A stretch of 64,000 nucleotides of DNA, taken from assembly GCA_016098155.1 (NCBI GenBank), contig JAAAJB010000040.1, positions 40,120 to 104,119 of the forward strand, given 5' to 3'. Position numbers and translations under genes: made by a program. Numbering within the stretch: the stretch's first letter is position 1; each line of letters opens with the position of its first letter. This document shows, piece by piece, positions 11,415-22,282 of this stretch. Origin of the DNA: Actinomortierella ambigua. Lineage: Eukaryota > Mortierellomycota > Mortierellomycetes > Mortierellales > Mortierellaceae. A model generated the notes under the pieces. The model was not told where the DNA came from. It searched no databases and was given only the letters and a program-made list of their open reading frames with translations.

Positions 11415-14400
11415 ATGCTTCATACCATGGCTCACTCCGAACGGCCTTGCCGGAAAGGCTTTGGCCGCCATCGACTCGACCAACTAGCCCATGCTAGCGT
11501 ACCTCCTTTTCAACGGCCACATTCAATACGAATCCATTCTCGCCCTCAAAAAGCACCGGCCAAAAGGGCTGCTCTGCTGCTGTTGCTGCCAGCCCTCACC
11601 TGGATCACCCTGCTCATGAACCATACTGTTCATGCTACCGCCATTCCACCATGGCGTGCCATCGACAATGCATCACTTATCCCCCGTGGTGCTTCTTCGC
11701 GAAGCCTAGGCGACGCAACGGCCTCGCTGCGACCCCTCGTGCTTGCCAAACGAGCTACACCTTCCACACTTCCAGTCAATTGCACTACAGACTTTGACTG
11801 TCTTGAACAGGTTCGTCCTGATGATTGGCCAGTCAAGCACGACAAGATCCAGACCGGCGGCTACGCCTGCATCATCAATCCTACAACAGACTCAGGCACC
11901 TGCCAGTTTGTCGTCTCTGCAGGTACTACCTTTTGCCGAGTGTTGTGCTCTTCTCGCAAACACGTTTCTCCACACGATGACAGCATATGTTCGTTCATTC
12001 AATACCACAATCGACTCGACAAAAAAAAAGGGGGGGTTGATGGGAAGAGTGAGGGGGAGGAGTTGTTGGTCGCATCATCATGAACTCGACTCGCCCCGCT
12101 CTCCCCAAACACCTCCGTACAATTTGTTATTGTCACCTCAACCACGACAGATGCCTCGTACTCGACATTTGGTTCTTTTCAAATATATGCAAACCACAAT
12201 GGAACTGCGAGAACGACAAAGGGTCTCGGGGGAGGGGGAGAGGGGGAAGTCAATCCTTGGCAAACTTTGACCTAACTAGACTTTTTTTTTTTGCTGTTCA
12301 AATTAGGTGAACTCTGTCACGCTGCAACTGAATGCGCAGCGTCGGCTTTCTATGCGCGGTATAACATCCCCATACCTGATGACCTCTGTGCGCCCAAGTT
12401 TTGCACGATTGAGTCCAACTGTGGGAGCGCCTGGGAAGGGGACAATGCACCAAGCAACTCATCATTCACAGGCGTTGACATTCGCAACCCTCAAGAGAGG
12501 AGCAAGGATGGTCGAGAGTTGAAGCAGTCTTGTTGCGGTGGAGTACCCAACGACTTTTTCTGCAGTCTTGTCGGGTCGAACGTGGACACCTGTGAATACC
12601 ACCACACCTGCACCTTCAAGGATGGATTCCCAAAACCAGACCAAAGCGCCAAATTCCCTTCCCTGCCCTCGTGGGGGCATCTGGCGAACATGACACGGAA
12701 CGAGTTTGTTCGGGAAGGGCTGGGCCATTGTGTGCCCATTGATCAACGCAAGCATGTCTGGATCGGAGTTGTGATTACTTTGATCAGTTCGACAGTTCTC
12801 AACCTCGGCCTCAATGGTCAAAAGTATGCCCTTCGCAAGCACGACCAAAAACGTATCCAGAAGCAACTTGCCCTAGAAGAAGAACAGGAGAGCTGGCGGA
12901 CACAGCTTGGCTGGAGCGAGGAGCAGGTGCAAGCTGAGATGGATCGTCGTGACGAGGAGAAGAAGAATCGTCGCTCCAAGCTGTATAGGCGCCTTGAGCC
13001 TCTCATGTTTTGGAGAGAAATTATCGTCTCAAAGGTAACGCTCTCGATCGGGTACCATCTCTCTTTTCTCCCACTCCTCCTAAATATCCTTTATAACTGT
13101 AACTGGGAGTTACTTTTAGAGTGTACCTTGGCGTGCATATTGTTTGCATGACTGGGACGGGGCTGCATTTTTTTTAATCCACTCATGGAGCACCCAGTCT
13201 CATAACTTCCTGTATTCTCTCTTTCTCTTTCTCTCTCCATGCATCAACATAGCTCTGGGCCCTCGGATTGCTCGTGTTCATCATTGGAAACCTCGGAGGA
13301 TTTGTTGCTCTTCGTTTCGCACCCCAGTCTCTGACAGCGCCTCTCGGCTCCATCTCGCTAATTTCCAATGTTATCATTGCGCCGTTGATTAACAAGGAAG
13401 TGCTAGGACGATGGGATATTGTCGGCATCGTCTTGATTGTCGGTGGAAGCGTCATCGTGGTCGTCTTTTCAGGTATTGTCGCTCAGGATTACAAGCTCTG
13501 TGTCCTCATCAACCTCTTCAAGCAGACGTCGACCATCATCTATCTCGCGTTCATCGGTCTTGCCATTATAGGCACCTTCTGCTTCATCAAGTTTGTCGAA
13601 AAGAATGTGGAGAACGAGTCGGACATGGCAATCGGAGTGTCCTCCGAACGGGTCCTTGAGAAGGAGGGCCGTCTCGTCCGTATGCACTCCCACCAGAACG
13701 CCAGCAGTGCTAGTCTCGGACAGTTTTCAGAGCACCAGGAAAAGAAACAGGACGTCACTCACCGCGTGGAGGAAGGCGCCTCCGTGTTTTCAAGCACAGC
13801 AGCAGCAGGGACCGATGGGCCTTCAAGTCCCCATCAACCCCTGTACCAGGCACAGTCGACTGCAACCACCATGAATGCTACAACAGCCATCACCAGCAAC
13901 TCGTCCCACACTTCTCTCGACTCCTCCCTGTCGGAATCAACAGATCGCGCTGCCAAGGAGCCAGAGCATGTTGGCGGTACGGAAGCAGATACAGGCATGA
14001 AGCGTCCCAAGCTGCAGTTTGAAGAACAGGTCAACGTTTCAGCAACCTCAACCTCGGTGCCTGCCGCGGCGACAGGAGGTGTTTATCATCCACCGACCTC
14101 ACTTCCAAGGAATGCATCCTTTGCGCCATCCATCGCATCAGTCCGCTCAAAGAATCGCCGTCAACTTCAGCGAGCCAAGCAGCGACAGAAGCAGGCCGAA
14201 GCTCATTCTTTGTGGGGTAGGATCAAAGCCTTTGAGGTGATTCCACGGTTGCCCGAACACAAGCTGATCCGGCGCAACTCGCCGCTCTTGCGCTTCTTTT
14301 TGCCTCTGTCCTATGCGGCGATGGGTGGTCTGATGGCCTCGATCACGGTGTTGTTCGCCAAGAGTCTGATCAACCTGCTGGTGACCAGCATTTTCGAGGA

Positions 14401-14992
14401 CAACAACCAGTTCACCTCGGGCTTATCGTGGATTATCTTAGTCATCACCGTCGTGACAGCCGTCTCACAGGTGTACTGGATTAATATGGGACTCAAGAAA
14501 TACGACGCGCTGCTCCAGGTGCCAGTCTTCTTCACCATTTGGGTGTTGCTCGACATCATTGGCGGTGGCATCTACTATGGCGAGTTTAAAGGTTTCACGG
14601 CCAAGAAGTATGTCATGTTCTGTCTGGGCGTACTGATTGTCTTTACAGGCGTGGGTTTCCTGGCCAAGCGGTTGGCGGTCCTGGCACGAGAAGACGCTGG
14701 CGTTGCATCACCTTCGACGACCGCGGCGAGCCAAAGAAACTCGGCTGTTGTGGGGGGGAGCGATATTGGTGGCGGCTCGACTCTGGAAGGGTCGAAGAAG
14801 GACAGGATCAGCATGACACCCAATGATGACAGCACGATCCTTCCTTTGGGTGACATCACAGCAGCAGCAGTAAGCAAGGAGGAGCAGGTGCGAAACCCAA
14901 AATTACATCGACCTGAGAGTGACGATGCCCAGATCGAGTCAAGTTCCTCCCATACGTCTCGTCCAGTGTCGCGAGCCGATACCAAGGAGTAG
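11415..14992 (+). CDS. NIPA-family (DUF803) membrane transporter with Cys-rich ectodomain
   Basis: Probable divalent-cation (Mg2+) transporter of the NIPA/DUF803 family. Exons 11415-11922, 12307-13034 and 13253-14992 join in phase (991 residues from the first ATG; a second in-frame ATG lies at 11427). A hydrophobic segment at about 52-75 (AALLLLLPALTWITLLMNH) looks like a signal peptide or anchor. It is followed by about 240 residues with some 15 cysteines (CTTDFDC, ELCHAATEC, LCAPKFC, SCCGG, TCEYHHTC) and N-glycosylation sequons. About nine membrane segments follow: HVWIGVVITLISSTVLNLGL starts the NIPA core at about 322, then segments from LWALGLLVFIIGNLGGF onward. A Ser/Thr-rich loop of about 190 residues separates the two halves of the core. 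Typical NIPA proteins lack the ectodomain. Substrate specificity is inferred from family. Confidence 0.85.
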
Positions 14993-15146
14993 TTGCTTCT
15001 CCTATTTTTGTTTTTTTGTTTTTTTTTTATCATTGCTCCCCGTTGTAACTATGTCATTTTTTTCCCTTTTCCCCTTCCCCTCTCCATCCCAATACTGTCG
15101 TACTCCAATAATTTGTACATTAGACATTAAAAGAGACATGCTTTCT

Positions 15147-16116
15147 CTAAGCTTTTGAAGCAGCAGGCTTCTTCTTTAACTTGCCGAGCAGCGCTTTGCT
15201 GCCAGCACGCGAGGCAGCAATGGCTTTTGTGGTGACGGTCTCTTTAGGTGCCGAGGGAGCAGCACCCTTCTTCGCGTGTGGTTTTCCATCAGCGGCAGTC
15301 TTTTGCTCCTTCTGGGCCTTGATCTTCTTGTTGATCTTGCGGTTCTTGCGCTCCGTCTTCTTATCGACCTCGCCCGTTAATGCTGTTGTGAAATCGCCAG
15401 CCTCATCGTCGTCATCATCGTCATCATTGGCGGCCTTGCGCTTCTTCGATACTGGTGGAACATATTCCTCGCCACGAGCCTCAGCCTCGGCACGGGCTGC
15501 GGCCTCGTCATCCCGGGTCTTCTTGTTGTGCTGCTGAATAATTTGCTCCCATGATCCACCAGCGCCCAGCTTGATGATGCGCTCCAGACGGACCTTATCC
15601 TACGTTGATTGGCGCCAAGGAGATAGAGATAGATGGATAGATAGAGAAACATAGAATACTGTTAATATAACCATGGACACCATCGCAATGGAAATTTATC
15701 TTCTAAGAGAGTATGGGTGGTATCCTCTACCTTGTCCAGCAATTCAGGTTGTCCACGGATCAGCGCGACTGGGACCTGTGTCCAAATCTCAGGTACCTAT
15801 AAGAGGGGGGGGAGGTTTTTGAGATAGAAGTAGAGAAGAAGCTAATCAACAAAACTGACCGTCTATTGCTCCGTTCTCTTCATCTCGTAAAGCTATTATT
15901 TCTTCCTTCCTTCCTTCCTTTTTTGTTGTTGTTGTTGTTTACCTCGAAGCACTTGAAGTGGTACCAAAAGTATCTTGCAAATTTCTTCTTTTGTTTTTCA
16001 TTGTCACGCTCCATGCGACCACATCGCAGCGACTTGTTGGGGATAATCTTTGTGCATTTTTGGCATTTTGAGTTTTGCGATTGTGCGTATTCTATGCAGT
16101 AGGTGATCACCGCCAT
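15147..16116 (-). CDS. PARP-type zinc-finger protein
   Basis: Likely nuclear nucleic-acid-binding protein; a PARP-type finger typically recognises DNA breaks or structured DNA. Exons 16116-15943, 15796-15731 and 15599-15147 join in phase (230 residues). The N-terminus shows AVITYCIEYAQSQNSKCQKC, then SLRCGR and YFWYHFKCFE, matching the C-x2-C...H-x2-C zinc site. A basic, lysine-rich C-terminal half contains a poly-Asp stretch (NDDDDDDDEAG) and probable nuclear localisation signals. There is no PARP catalytic domain, so this is a stand-alone finger protein, as known in other fungi (for example fission yeast Hpz-type proteins, recalled). The third exon could also begin after the AAG at about 15595-15593, which would remove two residues. 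The frame is open upstream of the chosen ATG, so a further 5' exon is possible. Confidence 0.82.
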
Positions 16117-16589
16117 TTTGAATGAGGTTTGGTCTGTGAGGAAGAGTAATGTCAGCAATGCCTTGTCCCAAAGAAAAAAAAAAAAAAAAAGAAGAATGTT
16201 ATTGGGTGGCTTGTGGATATGCATTCCAGGGTTCACAAGACAAAGTAGCGGGCCGCGAAAAATCGCGAGAACGATCTACGGAGAACCGAGGAAAAGACGC
16301 GAGAGTTCGGAGGCTCCCGCCTTCCTTCCTTCCTAACATATCCAACCAGCACAACTAACCAACCAACCAACATGTCGAAGTGACGTGAGAGAATGCGCAG
16401 CAAGAGAGATGTGGATGCGAATAGGATCCTTCTTGAGGGACTCGGAAAGGGAACATTGTTCCGAAACAGAAGAAACAGAGACATCAAAAAGAGTAAGCCT
16501 CTCCTCTTTCTTTTTTTGGGGTCCACAATCCTTCTTCTCCAACAACACCTATCATATCGAACAGGACCACACCAGCCAATATATCGACA
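16117..16589. other. Region between zinc-finger gene and pirin pseudogene
   Basis: About 470 bp containing an A-run at about 16173-16190, a CCTT repeat and an (AACC)n stretch near 16350-16370. It presumably holds the promoter of the minus-strand zinc-finger gene and the former promoter of the pirin copy. No intact gene seen. Confidence 0.5.
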
Positions 16590-17265
16590 TATCATCAGGC
16601 GCTACATCGACAAAACCGTTCTGTCGCAAGAGCAGTCGGAGGGCGTGGGTGCACGAGTGCGGCGTTCGATCGGCCGGGCCGAACTTCCGTCACCACGATC
16701 CGTTCTTGTTGCGGGACGAAGACGGCGACGCCGGCGCTTGGCTTGCAGCCGTGGGTCAACTTGCCGCGCGATCTAAAAGATGTGTGAGCCCCAGTACCAG
16801 GAGCTGTTGGACAAGGATACAGTCATCTTGACGAACCATGCACTGACGACACTCTTGATCAGGGTCCAGTCGCCCGTCTGTACCCGGACCCCCACCATGT
16901 ACCTCGACTTCAAGATGGACAAGCATTAAAAGGCGACGACGGAGATCCCCGAGGATTTCCAGGGCTTCATCTACACCTTGTCAGGCACTGTCTACATCGC
17001 CGACAACCATTTCAAGGGCGAGCCCCATCACACGCTGACATTGTCCCACGATGGCAAGAAACTCATTCGCTTCGAGACCCGCGACAAGGTCGCCCATTTT
17101 GTAGTGATTACCGGAAGGCTCTTGCGTGATCCCGTGGTGCAATATGGGCCATTCGTCATGGCCGCTCAGGACGACATTTATGCCACTTTTGATTACTACA
17201 AGTCTTACACAAATGGCTTTAAGCGTGCACTTGGATGGAAATCAAAGATTGCTCAAGAAAAGTAG
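16590..17265 (+). pseudogene. Pirin pseudogene (frameshifts, stop, central deletion)
   Basis: A decayed copy of pirin, an iron-binding cupin protein linked elsewhere to transcription and quercetin oxidation. Pirin blocks occur in family order but in different frames. LSQEQSEGVGARVRRSIG (from about 16619) breaks at one extra base near 16686, after which HHDPFLLRDE continues in the next frame. The metal-binding cupin centre (the PDHPHRGF...HED part) is missing, about 85 codons. The copy resumes at LQPWVNLPRDLK, is shifted again near 16778 (KMCEPQYQELLDKD), and has an in-frame TAA at 16927-16929. The C-terminal pirin domain is then open to the stop at 17263-17265. AATAAA lies at 17433. The metal-ligand histidines are lost, so this cannot encode a working pirin. 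A copy intact over its visible part begins at 63672 on the same strand. Confidence 0.88.
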
Positions 17266-17432
17266 AGCGGCGACAGAAAAGAATAGAAGGAAAGAAACAA
17301 AGAAGGGCTCCCTTCACTCATATAACTCGTAGCTTTCGATTGAATCAATGAAGACATGGTACGTTCGTGGATCTCACAGCATATACTGAAGATTGCGTCA
17401 ATTTTACTATATATTTGTATAATCTGTGAAGC

Positions 17433-17438
17433 AATAAA
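17433..17438 (+). terminator. AATAAA hexamer downstream of pirin pseudogene
   Basis: The hexamer lies about 170 nt after the pseudogene stop and directly before a T-run of about 20 nt (17442-17462). The same T-run reads as poly(A) on the minus strand, only a few nt behind the MED15 stop. It may be a relic of the former pirin 3' end. Confidence 0.35.
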
Positions 17439-17465
17439 ATGTTTTTTTTTTTTTTTTTTTTTCAT

Positions 17466-20400
17466 TTACAGGCTGACCTCACCAGCCCAGTCCAAGAAGC
17501 TCGAGATAGAGGCATCAGCCAGTCCCCAGTCCTTGCTCAGCAACTCTTCCGCGACTTTTGTATCCGAATAGGACGTTGTTCGCTGAGCCTTTGCCCCTCC
17601 AGCTCCATCCATCATTCTCTGTCGCTTTCTGGCTGTTCGAGGATCAAGGTCATACATATCCTTGCCTGGTCCGTTTCCGACCCGCTTGCCCACAAAGCCC
17701 TCAAAGACATTGTTCAGCATAAACTGGGCTCCTCTTGCAATCGATGCGTCCTGGGGAGCCTGCTGCTGCTGCTGCTGCTGTTGCTGCTGTTGCGTGTGGT
17801 GATCATCCAGTTTCGTCAAGTTTGTATACGCTGATGCCAGGTACTCCAGGGGCTCCATCAGGTGAGGGATCACGGGCTTGTGATGCTGTTGCTGGATGAA
17901 CTGAAGCTCCTTCAGCTGAGGCGTCATGTCCGACGCTGGTGGCGCGGTGGTAGCCGTCGTCGTAGCTGCTGCTGCTGCAACGCTACTCATGGCCACTGGC
18001 GGGGTTGCACCTGAAGATGTGGTGGCCGGAGACGGAGTCATGGGAGCGACAGCCACGCCTTGCATCGTGGCGGTCGCCGTCGTCACCGGTGGGATTGCGC
18101 CGGCCACCAGGGCTGCTCCTGTTGCTTCTCCACCACCAGTCGCTGCTGCGGCAGCGGCTGCTGCTGCCAAGGTAATCGCCGCCGCCGCCATATTGATCCC
18201 GTGCTGGACGGCTGCTCCGAACCGGGGTTGTTGCTCCTGACGATGCGGTTTCGCCAACTCCACCTGTACCCGCTGGAGTTGCAGCTTGAGGTTCAGGATC
18301 TGGTTCGCAGGTAGTGCATTCGCGGTAATCATTCGCTGCACCGCTTGGACTTGTTGAATCAACTCCTCCTTCGTCATCGTCTCCAGCGTCGGGGCAACAC
18401 CTGGTGGTCTTGCTCCTCCTGCCGTCGCCGTCGCTGCTGTCGTCGTCGTCGTCGTCGTCGCGGGCCCTCCTGTGGCACCTGCGGCGGCTGCGCTACCGCC
18501 GGGGACAGATGTCTGAGCTCCTCCTACTGCACCTTGAAGAGCGCCGCCCGGCCCTCCGCCTTGCAGCAGTTGCTGTTGTTGAGCCTGTTGCTGGAGCCGC
18601 AAAAACGTCTGTTGTTGTTGCTGCCGAGCCCGATGGACCGACAACAGCTGGGCCGAGGTAGGGTTGGCCCCATCCGGTCCTTTCCCGATATCCGCTGCCG
18701 CCGCCGCAGCGGCGTTGATGATGTTGTTGTTCGGCGACACGGCGGACTGAACCATATTCTTGGGCGACGCCGTAGTATCGGGAGCACCAGGTACAGGTGC
18801 TCCAGATGCCGTTGCAGCCGCGATCACGGGGGTTCCTCCAGCTGCTGCTGCAGTCGCCAGCTGATTTGGAAGGTTTGGCGTAGTGACTGTGGAGGCAGGG
18901 GTGGATCCAGAATGGGGTGAGGTAGGGAAGGTGGAGCTTGGCGAAGGGGCATTGTTGGTGCCCTTCTTGGGCGGAGGAAGTTTGAGATCAGCTGGGGTGA
19001 GTCTCGGTTTGAGAGCGACACCCGCACCTGACGCTACCGGGCTTCCCTGCGTCGGTCCCGCTGCTGCTGCCGCTGCTGTCGCTGCTGTTGCCGCCGCCGC
19101 TGCCGCTGCCGCTGTAGTGCCGGGGTTGGCTTGTCCATTCGCAGTAAAGATGTTGTTCATCATTGGATTGGCTGTAGTCGCAACACCTGGCTGGGGTACG
19201 GTGGTATTGGGCGCCTGTGATGCCACGGCGCCTGGTTGGGCCATGCCAACTCCTGGATTCAACTGCCCCACCTCTGTTCGTACCCACATGAAGTACCGAT
19301 GCATGTGATCCTTCAGCTTGAGCAAGTTTTCTGGTGAAATGGTGTACTGGTCTTTCGGCAGAGCCTCCAGCTGGTCCTGGAACACAAATTTCTATTACCC
19401 AATGGGCGAATGGGGGGGGGGGAAGTGTGAGTACTCATGCCGATAGCATGTACAAGGAGGGAGAGAGGAGCGGGTCAGAAGAACGTCATAGCCATGAATC
19501 GGTGTTCTGGTGTGAATTACCATGAAGATGAGACGCAGCGTCAAGTCCTTGCTGCCTGTAAGCGCCAAGAAGAGCGGCAGCAGCTGATCCACTTTCATAT
19601 AAAGCTGCATTGTCTGTGCGACAAGCTCCTTTACTTGGTTCTTTTGCTCGTCCGTAAGATCAGTGATAATTGTGGATCGAGCTAGATTTAGCGTTGATAC
19701 CAAATGACGAGTGATAAATGTTAAGGAGGAGTAGTGCAAACCTTCTTGGCTTCAGCGGACAAAACTTTTGGCTTCTATTTTCAGGGAAAAAAAAGAAAAG
19801 AAAAGGATGACCTACCTCGATTCGACTGGAATTTCTCCAATAACGACTGGACCTGCGCTGTTGCTTGTGCTCGAATTGCTGGAGTGATGGGGGTTCGCAC
19901 GACTCCTGGTGCTCCTGGTGCTCCTGGTACTGCAGGTGCTGCTGCAGGGGGAAATCCAGGCTGGCCCTGCAAGGGCATTCCACCTGGCTGAGCAATAGGC
20001 TGTGCCTGCTGTGGAGGTGCTAGTGTCTGGGGCACAGGCTGTTGTGGTGTTTGCTGTGGCTGTGGCTGTGGCTGATGTTGTTGGTTGAACAGCTGTCCTT
20101 GTTGCAACGATTGCTGCAGCTGTCTGGGACTCCTGGCATTTTGAATAGCGTTTGCATTGTGAACATCAGTTCCTGCGAGAAGCGAAGCACTTGGCGCGCC
20201 GATGGTGTTTGTCATGGCTCCACTCATTTGAGCAACATGAAGTTGCTGCTGCGCTTGCAGCTGGTTTTGCTGTGCTTGCAGTTGATTTTGCTGCTGCTGT
20301 TGCTGCTGCTGTTGGAGTAATTGTTGCTGTTGTTGCTGTTGTTGCTGCAGCTGAGCGAGGGCAAACTGCTGCTGCTGCTGCTGTTGATGTTGCTGCTGTA

Positions 20401-21591
20401 GCCGCTGTTGCACAGGCTGAGGGGTTGATTGTGGCTGTTGTGGTGGGGTTGTTAGGGTCTGTGGTTGTTGTGTCGTTAATGGTATCATGGATGCAGGCAT
20501 TGTCGGCGTCGAGATGATGGTCTGCGGGACTGAGGTGTTCTGCTGTGGTGTCTGCTGCTGTTGTTGTTGTAGAGTGTGATTCAGCAGCTGCTGATTAAGC
20601 TGTCCTGCCTGCTGCTGAAGCTGTCGCTGCTGAAGCTGTGCAAATGCCTGTTGAGGGTTGGGTTGTTGCTGAGGGACGGGGGTTTGAGGCGGTTGGAAAG
20701 CAGCGCTCACAGTCTGTCCAGGTTGCTGTTGCTGCTGTTGCTGCAGGTGATGTTGCTGTTGTTGTTGCTGCTGCTGTTGGAGAAGCCGCTGCTGCAACAT
20801 TTGGAACACCTGCTGTTGTTGTGGCGTGGCATTCGATGGGAGCGCCGCTGCGGCAGCGGCAGCAGCTGCAGCAACATTCGGCAATGACTGTGGCGCCTGT
20901 GCTTGTCCCGGCTGCTGTGCTTGGCGAATGTTGGCGGCAATCTGGGCCTTGATCTGGTTCAGCTTCTTGGTATATGCCATGGCATACTCAGCCTAGTGTG
21001 GCGAAAGGGGAGAAGAGGAAGAAGACATGAGTATGCTATCAAGCACCGCCTCTACACACATGGGGACAAGAGATGATGGATTGCTGTGCACGTGCGACAT
21101 CATTCAAACCGTACCTTGCTGACGGACCGTTGGAACTGGACGTTTTCGAACGCCTTGGCGAGTTCCATGATCTTGGTGTCTTCAATCATCGGAGACAAGA
21201 CCTTTAGAGCCTCATACCTGTTATTGCATTGGCGCGTGGGTAGGAATTATGTTTTTTTTTTGTTAAATATATATATATCGAGATGGAAGTGCGAGGTACC
21301 AGAGTGAGCCTTCTGCGAGCACGGAGAAAGAGAGCTGCAGCACTGAGCCAAACAGGACGTCCCAGTGGAAGGCAAGAGAGCAGCCTTTATCACTATCACT
21401 TACAGTCTCTTGATCAAACCTACGCGGTCGTCATTCGAGAGCTCCTGGCGCCAGTCAGGCTGGCCAGGTATCGGCTGTTGTGGACGTTGCTGTTGTTGCT
21501 GTTGCTGTAGTTGCAGCTGTTGCTGTTGGAGCGCCTGCTGCTGCTGCTGCAACAACTCCTGCCCAAAAAGATGGTGTGGCTGCTGATTCAT
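17466..21591 (-). CDS. MED15: Mediator complex subunit 15 (KIX-domain tail subunit)
   Basis: Subunit of the Mediator tail that receives activator contacts through its N-terminal KIX domain and relays them to RNA polymerase II. Exons 21591-21404, 21217-21115, 20992-19816, 19681-19521 and 19391-17466 join in phase (1184 residues). KIX domain at about 44-115: DWRQELSNDDRVGLIKRL, then KVLSPMIEDTKIMELAKAFE and AEYAMAYTKKLNQIK, matching the MED15/GAL11 KIX pattern. The rest is dominated by Gln repeats (CAG/CAA-encoded, including runs near 20280-20350 and 20740-20790) and Ala/Thr/Pro-rich stretches. Two better conserved islands are LTDEQKNQVKELVAQTMQLY and QDQLEALPKDQYTISPENLL. The C-terminus ends WGLADASISSFLDWAGEVSL, resembling a MED15-type C-terminal block. 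It is divergent from the intersectin-like gene. Confidence 0.88.
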
Positions 21592-22210
21592 GATGCCGGG
21601 GTGACAATCTCACTGTGTTGGCGAGTATTAGTGGGATCCGTCGATTGACGAGTCAATTGGGCTTTTATATTGCTGTCCGAGGGGAGAACGAACAGTGGCA
21701 AGAGAGGGCAAAATGAATACGTTTAGGGCTGTGCAAACCACACTCGCTCACAAATGTCGCATGTGACAATGGTCAATGGCAACAATTATACGTGGCGTGT
21801 ATGGGGCAAAAGAGGGAGAGAGGGCGCCGAGTTTAGAGACAAGAGTGTGAGTGAGTGAAATGAGTTAAGGTGAAGAATAAGTGAGTGAGCTGAGAGAAAA
21901 TGAAGAGAGGAGTGAGCAAATTAATGAGGATTGCGAGAGACCTTTTTTCTTCGATTGTTTCTGCTTCACCCCTCTTCTTCTCTTTCCATTCTATCTACAC
22001 ACACGCCCACACGCCCACACACACACCCCTTCTCTCTCCTTCTGCTGTCTCCCCTGCAGCCGTCGTCTCTCTCTCTCCCTTTATTCCACCTCTCTCAGTC
22101 ACTCCTCCCACCCCCTCCTTACCTCTGCACTTCATCCATCCACTGGCTACGCCTCTTTCATTCTCTCTCCCCCTCTCATCATCCAGCGAGCGGAACAGGG
22201 TCAACACAAA
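21592..22210. promoter_or_regulatory. Divergent promoter region MED15/intersectin-like gene
   Basis: About 620 bp between two divergent start codons. The half nearer the plus-strand gene (about 21955-22195) is strongly pyrimidine-rich with an (ACACGCCC)n tract at about 21996-22027, typical of fungal promoters. A TATA-like TTTTATATT lies near 21663. Regulation is not otherwise readable. Confidence 0.45.
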
Positions 22211-22246
22211 ATGTATCCTCAGCCTACGGGCCACCCCATGTTCTTC

Positions 22247-22282
<36 letters not shown>

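Noticed and set aside
18345..18920. Plus-strand open frames rich in Arg/Ser/Cys across MED15
   Set aside because: They are antisense shadows of Gln/Ala/Thr repeat codons in the MED15 last exon.
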